This document shows positions 1 to 7,500 of a DNA stretch of 43,647 bases, piece by piece. The DNA comes from Kordia jejudonensis (GTDB taxonomy: Bacteria; Bacteroidota; Bacteroidia; Flavobacteriales; Flavobacteriaceae), in NCBI RefSeq assembly GCF_001005315.1, contig NZ_LBMG01000048.1, positions 1-43,647 on the forward strand, in the 5' to 3' direction. The position numbers and the translations under genes were made by a program. Below the pieces are notes generated by a model. It was not told where the DNA came from, did not search any database, and worked only from the letters and a program-made list of their open reading frames with translations. Each line of letters opens with the position of its first letter. Position 1 is the stretch's first letter.

Positions 1-2
1 TT

Positions 3-167
3 AAAAAAGTAGTAATCTCTTCTATAAAAGGAGGATTTACAGATCCTGAAAATGATAGCCGAGAGTGCAGTGATACTAGCTGTCATAGCTGTGATAGCTG
101 TGGTTGTTATATTCCATTAACTAGAACTTCTATGGGAAATTCCGTAGGCTGCCCAATTGGAAATTAA
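3..167 (+). CDS. Cys-rich GG-leader peptide precursor, 3' part
   Basis: The 5' end lies outside the window. The 54 visible residues carry the end of a leader (SSIKGG) followed by a core of about 43 residues. The core has six Cys (visible residues 22, 27, 30, 33, 35, 50) alternating with many Ser/Thr. This layout matches Bacteroidota double-glycine peptide precursors, which in this group are often class I lanthipeptide-type substrates. By family knowledge the leader would be cut after GG by a C39-type peptidase/ABC exporter. Two more precursors follow after 22 and 52 bases, so all three are probably co-transcribed. No modifying enzyme lies in the window, so the lanthipeptide reading is inference. 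The peptide nature itself is well supported by the GG motif and the tandem arrangement. Confidence 0.72.
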   Translation, partial: KKVVISSIKGGFTDPENDSRECSDTSCHSCDSCGCYIPLTRTSMGNSVGCPIGN

Positions 168-189
168 AACAATATTAAAACTCAAAATT

Positions 190-435
190 ATGAAAAAACA
201 AAAAATCAAAAGTCTAGCACTAAACAAAAAGCTAGTATCAAATTTAAATTCACTTATTGGAGGAAGACCAAACCATACACATGTTCCAATACGAACTAGA
301 GACGAACGTTGTATTGTATCTGTAGTGTATGACTGTCCAGATACTTTTATTGAATGCCTTGCATCTGAAGCAGGTCCATCAGTATGTATGGCATGCGCAC
401 CAGATCCGGCAGAGCCAACAGATTCTCCAGGTTAA
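190..435 (+). CDS. Cys-containing GG-leader peptide precursor (lanthipeptide-like)
   Basis: This encodes an 81-residue peptide. The N-terminus MKKQKIKSLALNKK, a Leu/Asn/Ser-rich stretch and a Gly-Gly at residues 24-25 form a typical Bacteroidota natural-product leader. The predicted core (residues 26-81) has five Cys (41, 49, 56, 66, 69), several Ser/Thr and a Pro/Asp/Glu-rich tail. I chose the ATG at 190 because the leader consensus MKKQ-x-x-KSL begins there exactly as in the next gene. An in-frame TTG at 157 would overlap the previous gene's end. The gene lies 22 bases after the previous precursor. Core and leader evolve differently here: the leaders are near-identical in pattern and the cores unrelated, as expected for substrates sharing one modification and export machine. 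Confidence 0.8.
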   Translation: MKKQKIKSLALNKKLVSNLNSLIGGRPNHTHVPIRTRDERCIVSVVYDCPDTFIECLASEAGPSVCMACAPDPAEPTDSPG

Positions 436-487
436 AAAACCACATTATTTTTTCACAAATTTTTATCAATAATTAAAAGTAAACATT

Positions 488-691
488 ATGAAAAAGCAAC
501 AATTAAAATCGTTAACATTACAAAAAAGTACAATATCTAACTTTGATCAAGCAGAAATCAACGGAGGAATTTCCGGAGGTGCCTGTGGTTCACATGGTAA
601 TTCTGCATGCTGTCCACATTCATATAACATAAACTGTAGAGAAACAGATCAGAGAACATGTACAAATTCAGTTGTACATTGCGCAGCATAA
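488..691 (+). CDS. Cys-rich GG-leader peptide precursor (lanthipeptide-like)
   Basis: This encodes a 67-residue peptide with the leader MKKQQLKSLTLQKSTISNF and a Gly-Gly at residues 26-27. The core of about 40 residues holds six Cys (33, 41, 42, 50, 58, 65), including a Cys-Cys pair, with Ser/Thr/Asn and His. It is the last gene of the precursor row and is followed 20 bases later by a strong hairpin terminator. The high Cys and Ser/Thr content would allow (methyl)lanthionine bridges or plain disulfides; the sequence alone does not decide this. Because the row ends here, the modification and export genes, if linked, must lie upstream of the window. Confidence 0.83.
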   Translation: MKKQQLKSLTLQKSTISNFDQAEINGGISGGACGSHGNSACCPHSYNINCRETDQRTCTNSVVHCAA

Positions 692-711
692 TACTTAATA
701 TGTAATTTAAC

Positions 712-749
712 AAAGCATCACTTAGCAATAGGTGATGCTTTATTTTTAT
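712..749 (+). terminator. Rho-independent terminator of the peptide row
   Basis: A perfect 10-bp stem, AAAGCATCAC (712-721) with GTGATGCTTT (732-741), has a 10-base loop and is followed by a T-rich run. It sits 20 bases after the last peptide gene. Confidence 0.88.
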
Positions 750-1062
750 ACAAGTGTATGTAATTTTTTAAATAATAAAATCGGTTTTACACTACAAATG
801 ATTCAAATAAATAACACATAATGATAACTAGAAAACGTTGTGGATGTGCAAACAAGATTCCTGATAATAATAATACACACATTAATTTCCACAAAAAACA
901 TTTTTTCTAAAACCCATAAATCAAGCAAATTCTTCCTAAAACCACAAAAATCCTTAGTTTATCAGGCTATTTTATTAATTTTTTCAAAAAGAAATGTATT
1001 TTTACCCTTCTGTATACTAAATGATTAAGAATTTAGTTTAAGAAATACAAAATTGATTCACC
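750..1062. other. Gene-free, AT-rich stretch before sprE
   Basis: About 310 bases lie between the peptide terminator and sprE. I see no convincing gene: the one plus-strand frame (840-1028) needs a non-ATG start and reads as low-complexity AT-rich translation. The sprE promoter should be here, but no clean TAnnTTTG box with a matching -33 TTG stands out. Confidence 0.5.
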
Positions 1063-3591
1063 TTGAAGAAAACACTATATATATCGGTAACGTTATCAGT
1101 ATTAGGGATTTTACTCTTTAGCTGTTCTACCAAAAAGGATACAATTATCAACAGAAATTTCCATGCGCTAACCACGAAATACAATGTATTATTTAATGGA
1201 AAAGTAGCCTTTGAAGAAGGCCGTGAAGCGTTGATGAATGCATACATAGACGATTACTGGGAAATTCTTCCTATAGAACGCATGGAAATCCTAGACGACT
1301 TAACACTTCCAGGCGAAGGTGGAAAAAATCCAAACTTCAAAAAAGCAGAAGAAAAAGCCGTAAAAGCCATTCAAAAACATTCAATGGAAATTGGTGGACG
1401 TCAACGCAATCCGCAAATGGACGAAGCGTATTTACTTTTAGGAGAAGCACGCTACTTTGACCAACGTTTTATTCCTGCTTTAGAAGCGTTCAATTATATT
1501 TTAGGCGAATATCCAGATAGTGATAAAATCAATGAAGCACGCATTTGGCGCGAAAAAACACACTTGCGTTTAGAAAATGAAGAATACGCAATTGCCAATT
1601 TGAAACGAATTTTACGTTTTGAAAAACTAGAAGATCAAGAATATGCAGATGCAAATGCTGTATTGGGTCAGGCATACATCAACCTAAAACAAAAAGATAG
1701 CGCTGTACAAGTAATGAAACTAGCAGCTGCTTCAACCAAAAAACGCGAAGAACAAGGACGTTACAACTATATTATTGGACAATTATTCAATGAATTAGGT
1801 TACAAAGACAGTGCAAATATTGCTTTTGATAAAGTAATTGATCTCAACAGAAAATCGCCAAGAGTGTACATGATTAATGCACACATTGAAAAAGCGAAAA
1901 ACTTTGAAGTAACTCCTGAAAACAAAGAAGAATTCTTAGAAATGTTAACGGACTTAGCGGAAGATCGTGAAAACAGACCGTTTTTAGACAGAATTTATCG
2001 TCAATTAGCAGAATATCACTTAGAAAACGATTCGCTACAACTCGCAGAAGAATATTTCAACAAATCGATCAAAAAGGCAATGCAAGACCGATATTTAAAA
2101 GCCTTAGATTATGAAAATATTGCAGCCTTACGTTTTGATGATGCCAACTATAAAGATGCTGGAAAATATTTTGACAGCACATTATTAAATCTAAAAAAGA
2201 ATACCAAGAAATTTAGACGTATTGAAAAAAAGCGTGCCAACTTAGAAGATGTCATCAAATATGAAGACATTGCCTATGTAAATGATAGTATTTTGACGCT
2301 GGTTGAATTTTCGGAAGAAGAACGCACCACATATTTTCAAAAATACATTGACAAGCTAAAAGCTGAAGAAGCAGCGCAACTAGAAGCAGAAGCGCAAAAA
2401 AATGCAGTAGCGAGTAATAACCAATTTGCCAATAGTAGAGACAACGTAAGAACAGGAAAAGGAGATGACGGATTTTACTTTTACAATCAAACAACGGCGG
2501 CATATGGTAAAAATGAATTCAGAAAAAAATGGGGAGATCGTCCATTGGAAGACAACTGGAGATTGCTAAACAAGCAATCGGTTGTTAAAACGAACACACG
2601 CGGCGAAAGTCAAAATGCAGGAAGCGGAGAAGGCGAAAAAGATATCTATGCAGTCGCATTTTACACAGATAAAATTCCTTCGGATACAAAAGCAATTGAC
2701 AGCATCTCTAAAGAACGAAACTTTGCTTACTATCAATTAGGACTCATCTACAAAGAGAAATTTAAAGAATACCAACTCGCGGCAAATCGTTTAGAACAAT
2801 TATTGAAAAACAATCCTGAAGAAAAATTAATTCTTCCTTCAAAATACAACCTGTACAAAATATATACCTTATTAGAATCAAGCAAAGCGGATGACTACAA
2901 AAACGACATCTTAAACAATCATGGTCAAAGTCGTTATGCGCAAATTCTAAGAAATCCGCAAGATGTAATTGCTTCGGATGAAAACAGTCCTGAAAGTCTC
3001 TATGCAAAAACATACAAAAAATTTGTTACGGAAGATTTTCAAGGCGCTTTGGCAGATACCGAAAAATACATCAGGCAATTTACGGGCGAAGAAATTGTGC
3101 CAAAATTTGAAATGCTCAAAGCCATTACCATTGCTCGATTAGATGGATATCCTGCGTACAAAAAGGCGTTAAACTTTGTAGCACTTAACTATCCTAATGA
3201 TGAAGAAGGAAAACGTGCACAAGAAATCATCAAAAACTCATTACCAAAATTGCAAAACAATAAATTGGTAAATGATGACAAATCGAAAAATTTCAAAATT
3301 CTTTACAAATTCAATTCGCAAGAAGTAGCGGCAATTGAAGCAATCGACAAAAAAATAGAAGAAGCGTTGGAAGAATTCGGATATCGCTCTTTATCAGTAT
3401 CACAAGACATCTATACAAGAAACGAATTATTTGTAGTAATACACGGATTTAAAACCAAGTTAGCTGCTGTAAGTTTTGAAAATACGCTGCGTACAAGTCC
3501 AAGATATCTTATAGAAAATGATTACATCGTGTTATCATCTGAGAATTATCAAATTGTACAAATACACAAAAACCTAAATGAAGTAAACTAA
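1063..3591 (+). CDS. sprE: SprE/PorW-type TPR lipoprotein of the type IX secretion/gliding system
   Basis: This encodes an 842-residue protein. A signal peptide ends in a lipobox (LLFSC, Cys21), so it is an outer-membrane or periplasmic lipoprotein. TPR-like helical repeats fill most of residues 110-400 and 550-740; a charged linker rich in Ala/Glu/Gln lies near 425-460. Family knowledge: SprE (PorW in Porphyromonas) is a TPR lipoprotein needed for type IX secretion and gliding. Its place directly upstream of a bactofilin, AtpZ/AtpI and the atp operon matches the usual flavobacterial order. The start is a TTG at 1063; no ATG exists that would keep the signal peptide. The secreted protease at the window's end and GldH belong to the same machinery. 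Confidence 0.92.
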   Translation: MKKTLYISVTLSVLGILLFSCSTKKDTIINRNFHALTTKYNVLFNGKVAFEEGREALMNAYIDDYWEILPIERMEILDDLTLPGEGGKNPNFKKAEEKAVKAIQKHSMEIGGRQRNPQMDEAYLLLGEARYFDQRFIPALEAFNYILGEYPDSDKINEARIWREKTHLRLENEEYAIANLKRILRFEKLEDQEYADANAVLGQAYINLKQKDSAVQVMKLAAASTKKREEQGRYNYIIGQLFNELGYKDSANIAFDKVIDLNRKSPRVYMINAHIEKAKNFEVTPENKEEFLEMLTDLAEDRENRPFLDRIYRQLAEYHLENDSLQLAEEYFNKSIKKAMQDRYLKALDYENIAALRFDDANYKDAGKYFDSTLLNLKKNTKKFRRIEKKRANLEDVIKYEDIAYVNDSILTLVEFSEEERTTYFQKYIDKLKAEEAAQLEAEAQKNAVASNNQFANSRDNVRTGKGDDGFYFYNQTTAAYGKNEFRKKWGDRPLEDNWRLLNKQSVVKTNTRGESQNAGSGEGEKDIYAVAFYTDKIPSDTKAIDSISKERNFAYYQLGLIYKEKFKEYQLAANRLEQLLKNNPEEKLILPSKYNLYKIYTLLESSKADDYKNDILNNHGQSRYAQILRNPQDVIASDENSPESLYAKTYKKFVTEDFQGALADTEKYIRQFTGEEIVPKFEMLKAITIARLDGYPAYKKALNFVALNYPNDEEGKRAQEIIKNSLPKLQNNKLVNDDKSKNFKILYKFNSQEVAAIEAIDKKIEEALEEFGYRSLSVSQDIYTRNELFVVIHGFKTKLAAVSFENTLRTSPRYLIENDYIVLSSENYQIVQIHKNLNEVN

Positions 3592-3633
3592 TTATAATTA
3601 TCAAGTAACACAGATCCCTCAAATTTTAAAACT

Positions 3634-4044
3634 ATGTTTTCAGAATCTAAAAAAAAACGCTCATCTGAAGAAACGCGTGGGCAATCGAACCGAATAGGAA
3701 AATCTACTCATATCAAAGGAGATGTCGTCTCAGAAGCCGATTTCAGAATTGATGGAAAACTAGAAGGTAGTGTGCAAACTTCAGGAAAAATTGTCATTGG
3801 AGGAAGCGGAGTTATCATAGGAAAAGTCACCTGTGCCAATGCAGACATTGAAGGAAAATTTCAAGGAGAACTCATAGTATCAAACTTACTAACGTTAAAA
3901 AGTACCGCATACATAGAAGGAGATGTTACCGTAAGCAAACTCTCTATAGATCCCGGAGCAACTTTTAATGCGACGTGTAGCATGAAAACAGGAATTAAAG
4001 AACTAAACGCAGGTGAAGCAAAAAAAACCGAGAAGACAGCTTAG
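3634..4044 (+). CDS. Bactofilin (polymer-forming cytoskeletal protein)
   Basis: This encodes a 136-residue protein with a charged N-terminal tail of about 20 residues, a central right-handed beta-helix domain (roughly residues 24-115), and a short Lys/Glu/Thr-rich tail. The domain has regularly spaced Gly and small hydrophobic residues, e.g. GDVVSEADFRIDGKLEGSV. This is the standard bactofilin layout (PF04519). Bactofilins polymerise without nucleotide at the inner face of the membrane and scaffold wall or envelope enzymes. The gene starts 42 bases after sprE. Its 3' end overlaps the next gene by 32 bases, which points to translational coupling with the AtpZ-like proteins. Confidence 0.92.
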   Translation: MFSESKKKRSSEETRGQSNRIGKSTHIKGDVVSEADFRIDGKLEGSVQTSGKIVIGGSGVIIGKVTCANADIEGKFQGELIVSNLLTLKSTAYIEGDVTVSKLSIDPGATFNATCSMKTGIKELNAGEAKKTEKTA

Positions 4045-4243
4045 TAGTGGCTTAAGACTTATCGTTTTTTCCATTATTATGGGAACTACACTAGTCATAT
4101 TCAATTGGGCAGGTCAATGGCTTGATGTTGAATATGATAAAGAGTATTGGGAAATTACATTGACCATCATAGGATTTGTAGTGGCATTAGGATTTATAAC
4201 TTCATACACTATAAAAAATACAGATGACCATGGTTTAAAATAG
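4013..4243 (+). CDS. AtpZ/AtpI-like F0 assembly membrane protein, copy 1
   Basis: This encodes a 76-residue protein with two predicted membrane helices (about residues 14-31 and 47-65), joined by the loop GQWLDVEYDKEYWEITLT. The LRL...G-x-WLD-x-x-Y...WE-x-TLT pattern is that of the AtpZ/AtpI family (PF09527), encoded at the head of atp operons and linked to c-ring assembly or Mg2+/Ca2+ transport. The GTG start at 4013 lies inside the bactofilin gene; the first downstream ATG (4079) would remove the first helix, so the overlap is probably real. A second, clearly related gene follows 33 bases later. Confidence 0.83.
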   Translation: MKQKKPRRQLSSGLRLIVFSIIMGTTLVIFNWAGQWLDVEYDKEYWEITLTIIGFVVALGFITSYTIKNTDDHGLK

Positions 4244-4276
4244 TATGCATACGCTCTATTAACAAAAAATACTCTT

Positions 4277-4498
4277 GTGAAAAACAAAAAACCAACTTCA
4301 ACTGCAAATAAAGCATTGCGACTCAGTGGCGCTGGATTGCAAATGGGATTAACTATTTATGCCTGTAATTACTTAGGAAGCTGGCTTGACGCAAACTATA
4401 ACCAAACATTTTGGGAAACCACACTTACATTAGTCGGAATTTTTGCATCCATGTATCTCATCATTAAACAAGTATTAAAAATTACCAACGATGATTAA
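4277..4498 (+). CDS. AtpZ/AtpI-like F0 assembly membrane protein, copy 2
   Basis: This encodes a 73-residue protein with a Lys-rich N-terminus and two predicted membrane helices (about 14-33 and 46-65). The connecting loop GSWLDANYNQTFWETTLT matches copy 1. By eye about 22 of 60 aligned positions are identical between the two copies, with WLD, Y, WE and TLT all kept. The start is GTG at 4277. The last codons overlap the start of the next gene by 8 bases. Family knowledge assigns AtpZ/AtpI to ATP synthase assembly; why this operon has two is not known from the sequence. Confidence 0.88.
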   Translation: MKNKKPTSTANKALRLSGAGLQMGLTIYACNYLGSWLDANYNQTFWETTLTLVGIFASMYLIIKQVLKITNDD

Positions 4499-4889
4499 AC
4501 AAATCTTCGTCTACATGCTGGTATTTGGAATGGTATTTTTCTTAGGAGATTTCATACACAACTACTACTTGGAAAGTCAAGAAATTTCACTTGGGTTTTC
4601 CATTCGAAACATGTATGCGTTTCATGCGTTCTTTTCATTACAACTGTGTATTATCTTTACATTAGTGTCCCACAATAAAAAAATAGGTCCGCAATTGGGA
4701 TTCATATACTTAGCTTCTTTTGTCTTAAAAATAATTGCCTTTTGTGCTATTTTTTACGATCCATTATTTACGGTTGACAAGCTGTCAAAAACACAACGAG
4801 TTTCACTGCTAATTCCGATGCTAATTTTTCTAATCGTTGAGGTCTGTTTTATCATCAAAATCTTGAACAAAAAGCATTCTCTGAAATAA
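4491..4889 (+). CDS. DUF6168-like four-helix membrane protein
   Basis: This encodes a 132-residue hydrophobic protein with four predicted membrane helices (about 3-22, 42-60, 68-90, 105-126) and a Lys-rich C-terminus. It occupies the slot between AtpZ/AtpI and AtpB that flavobacteria usually fill with a DUF6168-type protein; I assign that family from context and topology. By position it resembles the small AtpI-type helper proteins of other atp operons, so a role in F0 assembly or membrane insertion is a reasonable guess. The start ATG overlaps the upstream gene by 8 bases, which suggests coupling. Confidence 0.83.
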   Translation: MIKQIFVYMLVFGMVFFLGDFIHNYYLESQEISLGFSIRNMYAFHAFFSLQLCIIFTLVSHNKKIGPQLGFIYLASFVLKIIAFCAIFYDPLFTVDKLSKTQRVSLLIPMLIFLIVEVCFIIKILNKKHSLK

Positions 4890-4924
4890 AGTTGAAAAAA
4901 AGGCTGTTTTTCTAATTAATTGTT

Positions 4925-4932
4925 TAATTTTG
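4925..4932 (+). promoter_or_regulatory. -7 box TAATTTTG upstream of atpB
   Basis: TAATTTTG matches the Bacteroidota consensus TAnnTTTG exactly and lies 39 bases before the atpB ATG. No clean TTG is seen at the -33 spacing. It would give the six ATP synthase genes a promoter separate from sprE and the helper genes. Confidence 0.5.
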
Positions 4933-4971
4933 CGCAGAATTTACGAAGGGTAATTTTTGAATAAATCAATT

Positions 4972-6099
4972 ATGAGGATAGTACAAAAATCTATCAAGTT
5001 TCTTACAGTACTGGCAATAGCACTATGTTCTTTTCATGGTTTTGCTAGTGATACAGATAAAAAACACGACACACAAGATGATGGTGGTATGATAAATACC
5101 AAAGAAGAAGTAGAAGCCTACATCTTACATCACATTCAAGATTCACACGATTTTAATTTATTTTCTTATACAAGCGACGGCGAAAGAAAACACTTTGGTT
5201 TTCCTTTACCAGTGATCGTTTGGACAAGTGGTGGATTGAAAACATTTATGTCTTCTGAATTTCATCATGATGATAGCGGACACGAAATTGTTGAAAAAGG
5301 CGATGTGAAGTTGACTAAAATTCACGGAAAAATTTACGAACTAGATGCTGGTGCCGCAGAAGTTAAATTTGATGCAGATCATCACGCAACAAATGCGCAC
5401 AAAGTATTAGACTTATCTATCACAAAAAGTGTTATGGGAGTTCTATTAGTAGGATTGCTATTATTATGGTGGTTCTCATCCCTAGCGCGTCAATACAAAA
5501 AGAGACAAGTGCCAACTGGTTTCGGAAGAGTTTTAGAGCCGTTAGTATTATATGTACGTGACGAAATTGCGCGTCCAAACATCGGAGAAAAACATTACAG
5601 AAGATTTACAGGATACTTACTAACAGTATTTTTCTTCATCTGGATACTAAACTTATTAGGATTAACACCACTTGGATTCAACGTAACAGGTCAGTTAGCT
5701 GTAACAGCATGTTTGGCGATCTTTACCTTAGTGATTTACACAGCAAGTGGAAACAAGCACTATTGGGGACACATCTTATGGATGCCAGGTGTGCCAGTAT
5801 TAATACGTCCAGTATTAGCAATCATCGAATTAGCAGGAGCATTGGTTATTAAGCCGTTCTCATTACTAGTTCGTTTATTTGCAAACATATCAGCAGGGCA
5901 CATTGTAGTGATGAGCTTAATTGCAATTATGTTTACACTAAAACAATCATTAGGAGTTGTGGGAGCAACAGGATTGTCTTTAGTACTATCATTTTTTATC
6001 ACATTAATAGAAGTATTAGTTGCCTTCTTACAAGCATATATCTTTACAATGCTATCAGCATTATTCATTGGTATGGCAGTAGAAGAAGCGCATCATTAA
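4972..6099 (+). CDS. atpB: ATP synthase F0 subunit a
   Basis: This encodes 375 residues from the ATG at 4972; an in-frame TTG at 4957 would add five residues. The N-terminus is a signal-like hydrophobic stretch followed by a periplasmic region of about 120 residues, the extended form typical of Bacteroidota. The core has five to six membrane helices. The essential Arg of the proton path sits in LLVRLFANISAGHIV, and the C-terminal helix pair ends in LSALFIGMAVEEAHH. Subunit a forms the two proton half-channels facing the c-ring. It heads the run atpB-E-F-H-A-G; atpD and atpC are absent, as usual for this phylum. Confidence 0.95.
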   Translation: MRIVQKSIKFLTVLAIALCSFHGFASDTDKKHDTQDDGGMINTKEEVEAYILHHIQDSHDFNLFSYTSDGERKHFGFPLPVIVWTSGGLKTFMSSEFHHDDSGHEIVEKGDVKLTKIHGKIYELDAGAAEVKFDADHHATNAHKVLDLSITKSVMGVLLVGLLLLWWFSSLARQYKKRQVPTGFGRVLEPLVLYVRDEIARPNIGEKHYRRFTGYLLTVFFFIWILNLLGLTPLGFNVTGQLAVTACLAIFTLVIYTASGNKHYWGHILWMPGVPVLIRPVLAIIELAGALVIKPFSLLVRLFANISAGHIVVMSLIAIMFTLKQSLGVVGATGLSLVLSFFITLIEVLVAFLQAYIFTMLSALFIGMAVEEAHH

Positions 6100-6117
6100 T
6101 ATAAAGAGTTTGTTTAA

Positions 6118-6339
<222 letters not shown>

Positions 6340-6366
6340 GAACTGAACAAAGAAATTAGGTATTCT

Positions 6367-6387
6367 CCTGCAACGGTTGGTTGCAGG
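6367..6387 (+). other. Hairpin between atpE and atpF
   Basis: CCTGCAAC (6367-6374) pairs perfectly with GTTGCAGG (6380-6387) around a 5-base loop. No T-run follows, so it is not a standard terminator. It lies 28 bases after the atpE stop and 50 before atpF. A role in mRNA processing or 3' protection of atpE is inferred. Confidence 0.55.
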
Positions 6388-6437
6388 AAATACTTAAGAA
6401 TTAAACAAAAAATACAGAACATAATTATATAAGTATA

Positions 6438-6938
6438 ATGGATAAGTTATTAAATGATTTTTCACCAGGATTATTTTTAGTTCAAACAATACTATTATTA
6501 CTATTAATATTTTTAATGGTAAAGTTTGCTTGGAAACCAATCATGGATTCTCTTTCTGAAAGAGAAGAAGGAATTCAAGGTGCTTTAGACGCGGCTGAAA
6601 ATGCTAAGAAAGAAATGCAAAACTTGCAAGCTGATAACGAAAAGTTATTAAAAGAAGCACGTGCCGAAAGAGAAGCAATGTTAAAAGAAGCGCGTGAAAT
6701 CAAAGAAAAAATGATTGCAGACGCTAAAGGTGAAGCACAAGAGCAAGCTAACAAAATGGTTGCACAAGCACAGGAAAGCATCCGTAGCGAAAAGCAAGCG
6801 GCATTAGCAGAACTAAAAAGTCAAGTAGCAAACATTTCTGTAGAAATTGCAGAAAAAGTAGTTCGTGGCGAATTAGCAGATAAAGACAAGCAATTATCAT
6901 TAATTGATAAAATGCTCGGAGACGTTACATTAAACTAA
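6438..6938 (+). CDS. atpF: ATP synthase F0 subunit b
   Basis: This encodes a 166-residue protein. One membrane helix at about residues 9-29 is followed by FAWKPI, then a long charged heptad-type helix rich in Ala/Glu/Lys (about 40-145) that dimerises as the peripheral stalk. The conserved N-terminal pattern and length are normal for b. It links subunit a to the delta/alpha head and stops rotation of the stator. The gene follows atpE after a 98-base gap containing a hairpin and precedes atpH by 13 bases. Confidence 0.95.
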   Translation: MDKLLNDFSPGLFLVQTILLLLLIFLMVKFAWKPIMDSLSEREEGIQGALDAAENAKKEMQNLQADNEKLLKEARAEREAMLKEAREIKEKMIADAKGEAQEQANKMVAQAQESIRSEKQAALAELKSQVANISVEIAEKVVRGELADKDKQLSLIDKMLGDVTLN

Positions 6939-6951
6939 TAATAACAATACT

Positions 6952-7488
6952 ATGGCAGGATCTAGAGCAGCAATACGCTACGCAAAAGCTATCTTAGCAT
7001 TAGCGCAAGATCAAAAAGCAGGAGAAGCTGTTGCTAAAGATATGGATGGCATCGTAAAAACTGTTGCAAATAGCAAAGACTTACGATTAATGCTAAACAG
7101 TCCTATTGTTAAAGCTGAAGTAAAAAAATCAGCATTGCAAGAAATCTTTACTGGAACACATGCAATATCTGAAGGATTAATTGACGTTTTAGTAGCAAAC
7201 AAACGTATTGATTTATTAGGCGATGTAGCAACTCAATATGCAATCTTATTTGATGAAGCACAAGGAAAACAAGTTGCAGTAGTAACAACGGCAGTTCCTT
7301 TAACAGATACGTTAGAAAGTAAAGTATTAGCTAAGATTAAAAGTCTTACGAATAACGAAGTAATCATAGAAAACAAAATCGACGAAAGTATCATAGGTGG
7401 GTTTATCTTGCGTTTAGGTGATATGCAATACAATGCAAGCATCGCAAACCAACTAAACAACCTAAAACGATCTTTCTCTCAAAATTAA
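6952..7488 (+). CDS. atpH: ATP synthase F1 subunit delta
   Basis: This encodes a 178-residue soluble protein of normal length. The N-terminal helical domain (about 1-105) begins RAAIRYAKAI, the usual YAxA-type opening of delta/OSCP. The C-terminal domain has the conserved IIGGFILRLGDMQYNASI near the end. Delta connects the b-dimer to the top of the alpha3beta3 head. It is tightly packed between atpF (13 bases) and atpA (12 bases). Confidence 0.95.
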   Translation: MAGSRAAIRYAKAILALAQDQKAGEAVAKDMDGIVKTVANSKDLRLMLNSPIVKAEVKKSALQEIFTGTHAISEGLIDVLVANKRIDLLGDVATQYAILFDEAQGKQVAVVTTAVPLTDTLESKVLAKIKSLTNNEVIIENKIDESIIGGFILRLGDMQYNASIANQLNNLKRSFSQN

Positions 7489-7500
7489 ATACTAAATAGA

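Noticed and set aside
840-1028. Open frame of 62 codons before sprE
   Set aside because: It needs a non-ATG start, has AT-rich low-complexity translation and no family features.
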